The position numbers and the translations under genes are program-made. Below, one piece after another: positions 36,818 through 44,312 of a stretch of DNA of 64,000 nucleotides. Location: positions 62,001-126,000 of the forward strand of contig JAJDYX010000018.1 of assembly GCA_022824945.1 (NCBI GenBank), written 5' to 3'. This DNA is from Candidatus Latescibacterota bacterium (GTDB lineage: Bacteria > Latescibacterota > UBA2968). How positions within the stretch are numbered: position 1 is the first letter of the stretch; every line of letters starts with the position of its first letter. Under the pieces are notes generated by a model. The model made no database searches. It saw nothing but the letters and a program-made list of their open reading frames with translations, and had not been told where the DNA came from.

Positions 36818-36907
36818 CTGATCTTTCTCTAAGTAGGTTATAACAACACCACGTCCTCTGCACTATCTCCAACCCCTAATCCGCGTCCTCCGCGTAATCT
36901 GATTCAT

Positions 36908-36996
36908 CCGCGATCCAGACAGTTTCCGCCTCACCAACATAATATACCCAGATTTTGAAAGAGTAGTCTTGCCTTTTTCAAATCCCGTCTTATTTT
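36908..36996 (+). repeat. Long direct repeat, copy 1
   Basis: This 89-bp copy matches 42196-42284 at the same length. The last 58 bp (36939-36996) are identical; the first 31 bp differ at several positions. Both copies lie upstream of plus-strand genes (37090 and 42318). Inside the core, gattttgaaa and tttcaaatc can form an imperfect hairpin. Confidence 0.85.
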
Positions 36997-37089
36997 ACAT
37001 AAAATCTCAAGTGCAGCAAAAACATCGTTTTGACGTTGTAAATCACCTTATCGATTTGATATCGATATCCATATTTCGGAGGGAAGAAG

Positions 37090-38217
37090 ATGAATCCACT
37101 CGAAGAACGTTTGAACCAATTAGAGATGCGCGTTACGCGCTACCGCAATCTCAATATCCTGCTGTGTCTTCTGCTGGTGACCATTGTCTCGGTTGCTGCA
37201 ACGGATGGCATGTCACCATTTAAGGCGAAATCAGTCTCTGAACCCCTCACAATGCCTGAAGGCAATGTCGGGGTTCCCGATTTGCCGAATGAAGATATAC
37301 CTGTTGCGATTCCAGATGCATATAGAGCGGAAAAAATAGTAGCACAGACACAAGGTGTAATTCGTACGAGGAGATTGGAAATTGTAAATGAAGCTGGAGA
37401 GGTGGTTGTTAAACTGGTGGCCAGTGCCAATGGCAATGGTCTCATCTTGGTCAATTCTTCCGAAGGTAAGCGACAGACTTATATTGGATCGTCAGCCTCA
37501 AACGGCGACGGATTAGTAAATATCAATTCAGCGGAAGAAAAAAGGCTTATTAGCTTGGGGGCAAATCCTGAGACGGGAGATGGAACTATCTGGATAAGCA
37601 ATAGAAATGAAGAGAATTTGATTTGGTTGAGTACGACCGAGAGTTCTGGTCGGTTAAGAATAGCCAAAACTGGAAATGAAAATTTGGTGTATCTGGGGGC
37701 AAGTACTTTGGGTAATGGACTTTTGAGTCTGAGTAATAAATCGGGAAAAGATATGGTGTCTATATTGGCAGGGGATATTTCTGGTCATCTGTCACTACGA
37801 AATAACAACGACAAGATGATTGCTTATTTGGGAACGGATATTGGCGGAGGAGGAGGATTGCAAATCAACTCCAAAACAGGTACAGAACTCATTAGAGCCG
37901 GTTCAAACACAAATGATGATGGGGTACTCAGAGTAAGCAATAGCTATGGCACCTTCGGCGTTTGGATCGTTGGCGCAAACGAACATGGATACGTAGGGAT
38001 ACAGGACGCTCAGGAGAGGCTCCTTGCGGAAATGGCAGCGACAGCAGACGGTAATGGACTTGTTCGTACGCTGTCACCAGAGGGTATTACGACCTGGTCG
38101 AGCAATACTGTTCAAGTCAACACGGGTTCACTCTTAAAGGGTGATATGGACAATGATGGCGATATTGATGGCGATGATTTTCTCATTTTTTCTGAAAACT
38201 TCGGCAAAAAACGGTGA
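37090..38217 (+). CDS. Coiled-coil membrane-anchored repeat protein with C-terminal half-dockerin
   Basis: This 375-residue protein begins with a coiled-coil-like stretch (EERLNQLEMRVTRYRN) and one hydrophobic helix at about residues 20-36. Residues about 115-340 are 22-26-residue repeats with a GxGxLxxxNxxGKxxVxLG pattern (GNGLILVNSSEGKRQTYIG, GNGLLSLSNKSGKDMVSIL), likely beta-strands of a solenoid. The last 25 residues hold one EF-hand loop, DMDNDGDIDGDDFLIFSENFG, half of a dockerin. GGAGGGAAGAAG precedes the ATG. The next gene starts 3 bp later and also ends in a dockerin, so they may be co-transcribed. Function unknown. Confidence 0.7.
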   Translation: MNPLEERLNQLEMRVTRYRNLNILLCLLLVTIVSVAATDGMSPFKAKSVSEPLTMPEGNVGVPDLPNEDIPVAIPDAYRAEKIVAQTQGVIRTRRLEIVNEAGEVVVKLVASANGNGLILVNSSEGKRQTYIGSSASNGDGLVNINSAEEKRLISLGANPETGDGTIWISNRNEENLIWLSTTESSGRLRIAKTGNENLVYLGASTLGNGLLSLSNKSGKDMVSILAGDISGHLSLRNNNDKMIAYLGTDIGGGGGLQINSKTGTELIRAGSNTNDDGVLRVSNSYGTFGVWIVGANEHGYVGIQDAQERLLAEMAATADGNGLVRTLSPEGITTWSSNTVQVNTGSLLKGDMDNDGDIDGDDFLIFSENFGKKR

Positions 38218-38220
38218 GCA

Positions 38221-41109
38221 ATGTTTGTCTATCTGAAATTTTGGGGAGAACGCTTGGTTCTCTCTGTGCTCATTCTGCTATTTCATGATGCTGTGGTTTT
38301 TGGCGCGGCTCCAATTGAGTACGAAAAGGTAGATCACCCGCCGAAGTTGGAGGGCGTGTTGGCTCGAATTCAAAAGAATTGGATGGCGCAAAAGCGGGCA
38401 CTGGCCAAGGCGACGGCACGACAATATGGTGCAGCAGATATTGATGGCGAAAATATCACGGTCGTATTGGAGCCTCTCTATGGGAGGCTTTCAGAAAGTA
38501 TTGATTTTGGGGCGTTGTCCAGTTTGGGCGTCAGGATTGTTGCACAATCGCAGCATTTGGTTGAGGTGTCTGCACCCATAACCGCACTTGTAAAGTTGAC
38601 ACAGGTGGATGGCGTGCAATTTGTGCGATTGCCCATAGAGCCAAAACCTCTCGTTGTCAGCGAGGGCGTGGAACGCATCAAGGCATCAGTTTATTCAAAT
38701 AGAGGATTTACAGGACGGGGCATAAAGGTTGGGGTCATTGATCTCGGTTTTGTCGGGGCTCCGTCACTGCAAAATCAAGGAGAATTACCCAATTTATCTC
38801 ATCGGGATTTTACAGGAGAAGGGCTTTTTCAACAAGGTCATCTTTCCGAAAGCGCGAGGGTGCATGGATCGGCCTGTGCTGAAATTGTTCACGATATTGC
38901 CCCGCATGCTGAAATTTATCTCTATAAGGTAGGCAATATTGTCAGTTTGGAAAACGCTAAGGACGCGGCAATTCAAGAAGGACTGGACATTGTCACTGTA
39001 TCTTTGTCATGGCGTTGGGGTACAGGCTTTGGGGATGGAACAGGTCTTGCGAGTGAAATTGTAGATGATGCTTTTCAGAATAATGTGTTGTGGGTGAATT
39101 CAGCGGGAAATTATGCCCAACGCCAAATCTCTGCGCTATTAAACGACCCGGATGACACTGGATATCACAACTTTGATAGAGGAGGTGAAATCGTCAACTT
39201 AAAAAATGTCCAGGTAGGAGATGAAGTAGAAGCATGGTTGACATGGAATGAATGGCCCCTCACGTCTCATGACTACGATCTTTTACTCGTAAAAATCAAG
39301 GCAGATGGCAGTACCGAGATTATTGAGCACGCAGATACCAAACAACTTCAGTCACGCCCTGTAGAACATCTCGTTTATACCATTCGAGAATCGGGAACTT
39401 ATGGTTTTGCTATTTGGCGCGCACCCGACGCCAAAGTTACCCTTTTCAAATTGATCAGTGAAAACCACGATCTCGATGGGCCTGTATCCATTAGAGGGTC
39501 AGTGGGAATACCGGGGGACGCGCGCGGTGCGTTGACTGTTGGAGCATTGTATCATCGGTGGTGGACAACAGGACCTATTGAGAGTTACAGTTCTCAAGGT
39601 CCTACATTTGATGGGCGAATTAAACCCGATTTGGTTGCGCCTGCTGGTGTTTCCACCGTAAGCTACGGCTCCTCGGGGTACTATGGAACATCTGCGGCGG
39701 CGCCCCATGTCGCCGGGGCGGCAGCACTCTTAAAATCAGCCAATCCCGTCTATTATAATGCACGAAGGCTGAAGGACGCACTTACGCAATCTGCGGTCGA
39801 TATGGGGGTTGCTGGACAGGATAATGTCTATGGCTATGGGCGGTTAGAGTTGTCTTTGCTTCCAGTTGGCACACCTGTTATGAATCTTTCGCGCACTGAA
39901 CTCAATTTTGGTGCGGTCTTATTGGGGTCATCTCAAACTCTTAATCTTGGGATTGTCAATACGGGTCAGGCGTCGCTGGTTATTACAAATATCCTGTTGC
40001 CATCCAGTGATTACAGTCTTTCTCAATCTTCTTATGCTGTAGCACCGGGTCGTAGCAGACAGATTTCTGTCACTTTTTCTCCGCAAAGTGTAGGCGATAA
40101 ATCTGGCAATATGACTATTTTGAGCAATTTACCTCAGGCCACTGTGACACTGCGAGCACAAGGTGTTCAACAACCCATTGTTCTCGTTCCGCAAATATCT
40201 GTCAATTCTTCTCAGCGCGATTTTGGCAGTGTTGAAGTTGGCAGTTCAAAGTCTATGACTGTGACTGTCACAAATTTTGGAGACGCTTCCCTGTCGATTA
40301 CTGATATTATTGCTAGCGATGAGCAGGTGAGCGTTACGCCCAAACAATTTGTGATTCCCGCAAAGCAAAACGGCTTTTTTACGCTTCGTTTTGAGCCAAA
40401 TAGGGTAGGGGATTTGGCAGGGCGTGTGACCATTTATAGTAATGATTCCAAAACACCTGCTGTCAGTTTCCCGGTTGCTGGAAAGGGGCTTCAACCTCAA
40501 ACTACTTCCTTTACATTATCTCTTGTAACAAATGCGTCTGAAAATCAGGGTGTGTATGTCACGCCTTCGGATGGTGTGATTGCTATTGAAATTCACGGGC
40601 AGCAGGTTGTGGATGCAATAGGATTTCGCGCTTTGTTTGATTTTGATGCACCATTGTTGGCTTACGAAGGTTTTGATATTGGAGATGGTATTCCAAATGG
40701 ACATTCGCCAGGGCCTTATTATCCGGTCAATCCTTCTTCTGTTGAAGTGATGGCAGCGTCATTTGGCGGAAAAATTGCACGGGAGTCCGTGAGGCTCGGG
40801 ACGATACGTTTTCGCGTTTCGGATACGTTTCAGACAGGTCAAATACGACTGCGGTATGCACGTATTCGACGGTCTGAAAAGTTTGAATCCTTTGCCAATC
40901 CTGTGGTCTTAAGGTTTGCGCAACAGGGGGCACTGAGATCAGATTTTGATGGCGATGGCTCGGTGGGGATAAGTGATTTCCTTCTTTTTACTTCTCATTT
41001 TGGTTACGCGGTTGGCGACGCAAACTACGATGTACGATATGATCTGGATGGTGATGGGCAGATTGGTATTGGAGATTTTTTGATCTTCACACAGGATTTT
41101 GGGCAGTAA
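38221..41109 (+). CDS. S8 subtilisin-like protease with HYDIN-type, cohesin-like and dockerin modules
   Basis: This 962-residue secreted protein has a signal peptide, then an S8 protease domain with the triad Asp in VGVIDLGFV, His in HGSACAEIV, and Ser in GTSAAAPHVAGAAALLK. Two Ig-like repeats follow (FGAVLLGSSQTLNLGIVNTG, FGSVEVGSSKSMTVTVTNFG), of the choice-of-anchor-D/ASH type. A cohesin-like module follows around residues 760-895 (VYVTPSDGVIAIEIHGQQV, GFRALFDFDAPLLAYEGF), and the end is a two-loop dockerin (DFDGDGSVGISDFLLF, DLDGDGQIGIGDFLIF). It could be a self-assembling or surface-attached protease. The target is unknown. Confidence 0.88.
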   Translation: MFVYLKFWGERLVLSVLILLFHDAVVFGAAPIEYEKVDHPPKLEGVLARIQKNWMAQKRALAKATARQYGAADIDGENITVVLEPLYGRLSESIDFGALSSLGVRIVAQSQHLVEVSAPITALVKLTQVDGVQFVRLPIEPKPLVVSEGVERIKASVYSNRGFTGRGIKVGVIDLGFVGAPSLQNQGELPNLSHRDFTGEGLFQQGHLSESARVHGSACAEIVHDIAPHAEIYLYKVGNIVSLENAKDAAIQEGLDIVTVSLSWRWGTGFGDGTGLASEIVDDAFQNNVLWVNSAGNYAQRQISALLNDPDDTGYHNFDRGGEIVNLKNVQVGDEVEAWLTWNEWPLTSHDYDLLLVKIKADGSTEIIEHADTKQLQSRPVEHLVYTIRESGTYGFAIWRAPDAKVTLFKLISENHDLDGPVSIRGSVGIPGDARGALTVGALYHRWWTTGPIESYSSQGPTFDGRIKPDLVAPAGVSTVSYGSSGYYGTSAAAPHVAGAAALLKSANPVYYNARRLKDALTQSAVDMGVAGQDNVYGYGRLELSLLPVGTPVMNLSRTELNFGAVLLGSSQTLNLGIVNTGQASLVITNILLPSSDYSLSQSSYAVAPGRSRQISVTFSPQSVGDKSGNMTILSNLPQATVTLRAQGVQQPIVLVPQISVNSSQRDFGSVEVGSSKSMTVTVTNFGDASLSITDIIASDEQVSVTPKQFVIPAKQNGFFTLRFEPNRVGDLAGRVTIYSNDSKTPAVSFPVAGKGLQPQTTSFTLSLVTNASENQGVYVTPSDGVIAIEIHGQQVVDAIGFRALFDFDAPLLAYEGFDIGDGIPNGHSPGPYYPVNPSSVEVMAASFGGKIARESVRLGTIRFRVSDTFQTGQIRLRYARIRRSEKFESFANPVVLRFAQQGALRSDFDGDGSVGISDFLLFTSHFGYAVGDANYDVRYDLDGDGQIGIGDFLIFTQDFGQ

Positions 41110-41129
41110 AGAGAGTCTCATATAAATGT

Positions 41130-41167
41130 AAAAGGGCTTGCGATTCGATCTCGCAAGTCCTTTTCTG
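41130..41167 (+). terminator. Intrinsic terminator after the subtilisin gene
   Basis: Arms 41130-41143 and 41151-41164 form a 14-bp stem with one G-T pair and a 7-nt loop, then TTTTCT. It could serve the convergent minus-strand genes too. Confidence 0.8.
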
Positions 41168-41190
41168 TGCCATGTGTTTATGAGCTATAC

Positions 41191-41409
41191 CTATTGTGCA
41201 GATGCCAACATCTCACCAACGGTATCGGGCAGGTCAATACCATGAAAGCGGTGGTCGCCCAAAGCGTAATCTTCACCACTTTCATCAATGATGCGAATAT
41301 AGCCATGAGCAGAGGCTTCGTCATCGGAAATGATGCGATAAACCTTACCCATTTCGAGAGACGCCTCGTATCCCTCGTTATTGATGCAGAGGGCAAATTG
41401 GTGTGTCAT
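41191..41409 (-). CDS. Small conserved protein of the zinc-finger/DUF4258 trio
   Basis: This 72-residue protein has FALCINNEGYEASLEMGKVY, then YRIISDDEASAHGYIRIIDE and SGEDYALG. Related small proteins with this opening occur in cyanobacteria and other phyla next to YgiT-type zinc fingers, from memory. The function is unknown; a DNA- or protein-binding accessory is plausible. The ATG at 41409 is preferred; a TTG at 41442 would overlap the zinc-finger gene and lacks a ribosome-binding site. It is the last gene of a three-gene minus-strand run. Confidence 0.6.
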   Translation of the reverse strand: MTHQFALCINNEGYEASLEMGKVYRIISDDEASAHGYIRIIDESGEDYALGDHRFHGIDLPDTVGEMLASAQ

Positions 41410-41429
41410 GTTCTTTTTTTCACTGCCGT

Positions 41430-41690
41430 TTAGACTTGGCAAAGGTCCGTGAAGTGCTCTAAGGGAATCTGAACTTCCTTGCTCGCTTTCTGACCCTGGA
41501 CATGGAGTTCGTTGAATCGTTTTTCAATATCCCTCAATACCTGACCTTCAAAATATTGCTCGCCGCAATACGCGCATTGGAGACAGGGTACATCATCCAC
41601 GATAAGAAATTTGCCATCGTGCCGGTAAATGTATTGCGTTTGGCGAGGCTGGAGATCTTTATGACCACAGAAAGCGCATCCTGTTTTCAT
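41430..41690 (-). CDS. YgiT-type zinc-finger protein
   Basis: This 86-residue protein carries CAFCGHKDL and CLQCAYCGEQYFEG, a C-x2-C plus C-x2-C zinc ribbon like the N-terminal domain of MqsA/YgiT antitoxins. After it comes an amphipathic tail (RDIEKRFNELHVQGQKASKE). It starts in an ATGA overlap (4 bp) with the DUF4258 gene, so they form a pair that resembles a toxin-antitoxin module. It would act as the zinc-dependent partner or regulator; this is inferred from context. Confidence 0.8.
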   Translation of the reverse strand: MKTGCAFCGHKDLQPRQTQYIYRHDGKFLIVDDVPCLQCAYCGEQYFEGQVLRDIEKRFNELHVQGQKASKEVQIPLEHFTDLCQV

Positions 41691-41998
41691 TCTGAACCTC
41701 GTTCATAAGGGGTTGTGAATTTTGGTGGCGTTGGAATATAGACGGTAATAATGACCACGCGGTTCTCAATTTCGCCACACACTATATGCAGAGGCTTGCC
41801 CTGTGTCGTGAAACCTGCTATCAGGCAACTTTCCCCTCTGCCCGTGTCTTCGTACTGCTCAAGAATTCGTCCCGTCAGCAGAGCTTCTTCTACTTCAGCA
41901 ATGGTCAGGTTGTCGTTTTGTCTTTCCTGATCGCCATGTCTCGAAAAGTAGTAATCACCATCTTTGATTTTGCTTTTTATCCAGACTATATCAAACAT
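41687..41998 (-). CDS. DUF4258 domain protein, probable toxin-like partner
   Basis: This 103-residue protein has the DUF4258 layout: YYFSRHGDQERQNDNLTIAEV, EEALLTGRILEQYEDTGRG, then LIAGFTTQGKPLHIVCGEI. The fold is related to RelE-type toxins and this gene heads the YgiT zinc-finger pair. The His and Arg in FSRHGDQER are the conserved polar patch. It has a run-up with no clear ribosome-binding site, and its upstream region contains the CRISPR-like relic. Confidence 0.8.
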   Translation of the reverse strand: MFDIVWIKSKIKDGDYYFSRHGDQERQNDNLTIAEVEEALLTGRILEQYEDTGRGESCLIAGFTTQGKPLHIVCGEIENRVVIITVYIPTPPKFTTPYERGSE

Positions 41999-42009
41999 TT
42001 TTATTTTGT

Positions 42010-42165
42010 TTTGACCCTGTCCCCGTATAGGGAACGACTAAAAACAACAGTCGTCTCTCTTATTTCTGAGATGTTTCAATCCCGCTTCGGTGTAGGAAGT
42101 GACTCAAAATATATGGTATATGCTGGTATCGGTCAAAGTTTCAATCCACGCCCCCATGAGACGAC
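42010..42165. CRISPR. Relict CRISPR-like array, three degenerate repeats, two spacers
   Basis: Three units share GTTT at one end and GAC at the other: 42010-42040 (31 bp), 42073-42103 (31 bp) and 42138-42165 (28 bp). They are separated by 32-bp and 34-bp non-repeated stretches, the spacing of a type I array. The second and third begin GTTTCAATCC, as in reverse-complemented type I-C repeats ending GGATTGAAAC. Units 1 and 2 match at 19 of 31 positions; the differences are nearly all transitions. No cas gene is in the window. It may be a decayed array or unrelated repeats. Confidence 0.4.
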
Positions 42166-42195
42166 CCGTTGTACACCGCTCCCAGACCAGTTCCT

Positions 42196-42284
42196 CCGCG
42201 ACTCAGACAGTTTCCACTTTGCTGATATAATATACCCAGATTTTGAAAGAGTAGTCTTGCCTTTTTCAAATCCCGTCTTATTTT
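42196..42284 (+). repeat. Long direct repeat, copy 2
   Basis: This copy pairs with 36908-36996; the 58 bp at 42227-42284 are identical to 36939-36996. Weak similarity extends beyond the core (tattttggtaaaac versus tattttacataaaa). It lies 33 bp upstream of the DUF6785-like gene. Confidence 0.85.
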
Positions 42285-42317
42285 GGTAAAACTTTAAGCG
42301 CAGGATTTTGGGCAGTC

Positions 42318-44306
42318 TTGAAAGTTAAAAAAGGGTTGAGTTTGAAAAGTACGATTCTATCAAAAGTGACGCGGCGGTCGCTTGTAATTGGTCTGATCAT
42401 GGCGGCGTGGGTCAATTTTTGGCCTGTGTACGCGAGTCTGGTGTTGCATTCCACACGCGCCGATCACGCGCATTTGTCCGTGGCTTTGCTCATTCCGTAT
42501 TTGTTTTTGCTGGTGGGCAATCTGTTTCTGGGACGGCGCAGCTTGTCGCCGTCTGAGTTGCTGATCGTGTGTTGCATAGGCATAGTGGCTGCGTGTATGC
42601 AGGGGGAGTGGTTGTCGAATTATTTGCTCGAAGCGCTCACTATGCCGCATTATTTTGCGTCGGCAGAGAACCGATGGGGCGAGTTGTTGTTGCCTCATTT
42701 GCCGGGGTGGGCTGTGGTAAATGATCGCACGGCTGTGACGCATTTTTACGAGGGATTGCCGCCTGGGGAGGGGTTTCCGTGGCGTTTGTGGATTGCCCCG
42801 CTGTTCTGGTGGGGCACTTTTTTGGGTGCTATACTGGGTGTAAATCTCTGCTTGAGCGTGATTTTGCGAAAGCAGTGGGTGGCGCACGAGCGGCTGGCAT
42901 TTCCCGTGGCGCGCGCGCTTTTGGAACTGACGGGTGTGTCTGGGACGCGCGGCACGCTTTCATCGCTGGTGCGGTCGCGATTTTTTCTGGTGGGATTTGC
43001 GGTCACCTTTCTGCTTATTTGCTGGTTTATGCTCACCTGGTTTTATGTGGCTGTGCCGCCGCCGCCCATTTTGAGTGGGAATTTTGCGTCTAAAGTGTTG
43101 CCGCTTGCGCGGGGTTTTCCGCCTTTTCAGTTGCGGTTCAGTCTTTTGACACTGGTGTTTGGGTATTTCACGAATCTGGAAGTGCTGTTTTCAATCTGGT
43201 TTTTTCATGTGCTGGCTATTGTGCAGGCGGGGGTGTTTAATCGCTTTGGTCTGGAAGTGGGGAGTGTGGATCCGTGGGGGTCTTTTCACGCGGCGGTGGG
43301 GTGGCAGAGTTTTGGGGGAATGATCGTTTTTGTCGGCTGGGGGCTGTGGATTGCGCGGTCGCATTTGCGGGATGTTTTTCGCAAAGCGTTCTGGGGCGAT
43401 GATCGCGTGGATGATACTGGGGAATTGATGTCGTACCGGACCTCTGTGTGGATGATGCTGGGCTGTTCTGCATATCTTTTGTTGTGGTTGAAAAGCGCGG
43501 GCATGGCCTGGGCACCCATTTTGGCATTTTATTTTGCCACGCTGGTCTTGTATTTGGGATTGGCGCGGATTATGGTGGAGAGCGGGCTTATTTTTTTGCG
43601 GGGACCGATCACGGCGCAGGCTTTTACCTGGCATTTGTTCGGCGTTTTGGGCATGGGGCCGGGCAGTGCGGTGATTTTGACGCTGACCAATGCGTTTGCA
43701 TGCGATGCCAAGACGTTTGCGATGACGCCTATGGCGCATGTGCCGAGGTTGGGTATGGCGATAAATAGCCAGTTGCGCAAAGTACTCGCGCCGGGCGTGA
43801 TGTTGGGGGCGTTGATTGGGACTGTGACAGCGGTGGGGTTTATTTTGTATTACGGCTATTATGTGATGGGAAGTTATAATTTTGGGACTGTGAGTTTTCG
43901 GGGCATTGGGGCGCTGAATCTGGCGGGGTTTAACCAACTCGCCGTGGGGCGCATTCAAGCCGGGACAATGGGCACGAGTTGGGATCGCATTGGTTTTTTG
44001 GGGATTGGTGCCGCATTTACGGGATTGTTGTTTTTTTTGCGGTATCGGTTTCCGGGTTTTCCGCTTCATCCGATTGGGTTTACGATTTCAGCTTCTGCAC
44101 CGCTTCGCAATACGACGCTGACGATTTTCATGGTTTGGGCATTGAAGACGATTGTTTTGCGGCTTGGTGGATTGGAGCGCTATCGCAAGTTGACACCGCT
44201 TTTTCTGGGGATGATGGTTGCTTATATGGCGGGTACGGCAATCGGCGTTGTTGTGGATTGGATCTGGTTCCGCGGGCAGGGGCACATGATCCATGTCGCG
44301 TGGTGA
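42318..44306 (+). CDS. Large polytopic membrane protein, DUF6785-like (first paralogue)
   Basis: This 662-residue protein has about 14-16 hydrophobic segments from residue 20 to the C-terminus. It resembles the second protein at 53.5 kb: FWWGTFLGAILGVNLCLSV versus FWWGTVSIALFIAGVCLCM, then an ERLAFPVARALLEL-type stretch, FGYFTNLEVLFSIWF, and a C-terminus ending GHMIHVAW. The ER-L-x-F/Y-P pattern recalls oligopeptide-transporter (OPT) proteins. The family is typical of sulfatase-rich, glycan-degrading bacteria. The start is a TTG at 42318 with no visible ribosome-binding site, so it is uncertain. A transport role is likely; the cargo is unknown. Confidence 0.8.
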   Translation: MKVKKGLSLKSTILSKVTRRSLVIGLIMAAWVNFWPVYASLVLHSTRADHAHLSVALLIPYLFLLVGNLFLGRRSLSPSELLIVCCIGIVAACMQGEWLSNYLLEALTMPHYFASAENRWGELLLPHLPGWAVVNDRTAVTHFYEGLPPGEGFPWRLWIAPLFWWGTFLGAILGVNLCLSVILRKQWVAHERLAFPVARALLELTGVSGTRGTLSSLVRSRFFLVGFAVTFLLICWFMLTWFYVAVPPPPILSGNFASKVLPLARGFPPFQLRFSLLTLVFGYFTNLEVLFSIWFFHVLAIVQAGVFNRFGLEVGSVDPWGSFHAAVGWQSFGGMIVFVGWGLWIARSHLRDVFRKAFWGDDRVDDTGELMSYRTSVWMMLGCSAYLLLWLKSAGMAWAPILAFYFATLVLYLGLARIMVESGLIFLRGPITAQAFTWHLFGVLGMGPGSAVILTLTNAFACDAKTFAMTPMAHVPRLGMAINSQLRKVLAPGVMLGALIGTVTAVGFILYYGYYVMGSYNFGTVSFRGIGALNLAGFNQLAVGRIQAGTMGTSWDRIGFLGIGAAFTGLLFFLRYRFPGFPLHPIGFTISASAPLRNTTLTIFMVWALKTIVLRLGGLERYRKLTPLFLGMMVAYMAGTAIGVVVDWIWFRGQGHMIHVAW

Positions 44307-44312
44307 GTGGGC

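Larger units (their letters stand above)
36659..37089. other. 430-bp intergenic region with a palindrome, CCGCG motifs and repeat copy 1
   Basis: No gene is visible. It holds the palindrome at 36793-36817, three CCGCG-containing units (36881, 36890, 36908) like those in repeated intergenic DNA of such genomes, the 89-bp element at 36908-36996, and a run to the ribosome-binding site GGAGGG of the next gene. Confidence 0.6.
41999..42317. other. 319-bp intergenic region with a CRISPR-like relic and repeat copy 2
   Basis: No gene is visible. It holds three degenerate repeat units at 42010-42165 and the 89-bp direct repeat at 42196-42284, which ends 33 bp before the next start codon. Confidence 0.6.

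Noticed and set aside
43191-44069. A 292-codon minus-strand frame opposite the DUF6785 gene
   Set aside because: It is composed of His, Pro, Arg and Gln from the reverse of a hydrophobic coding strand; a shadow.
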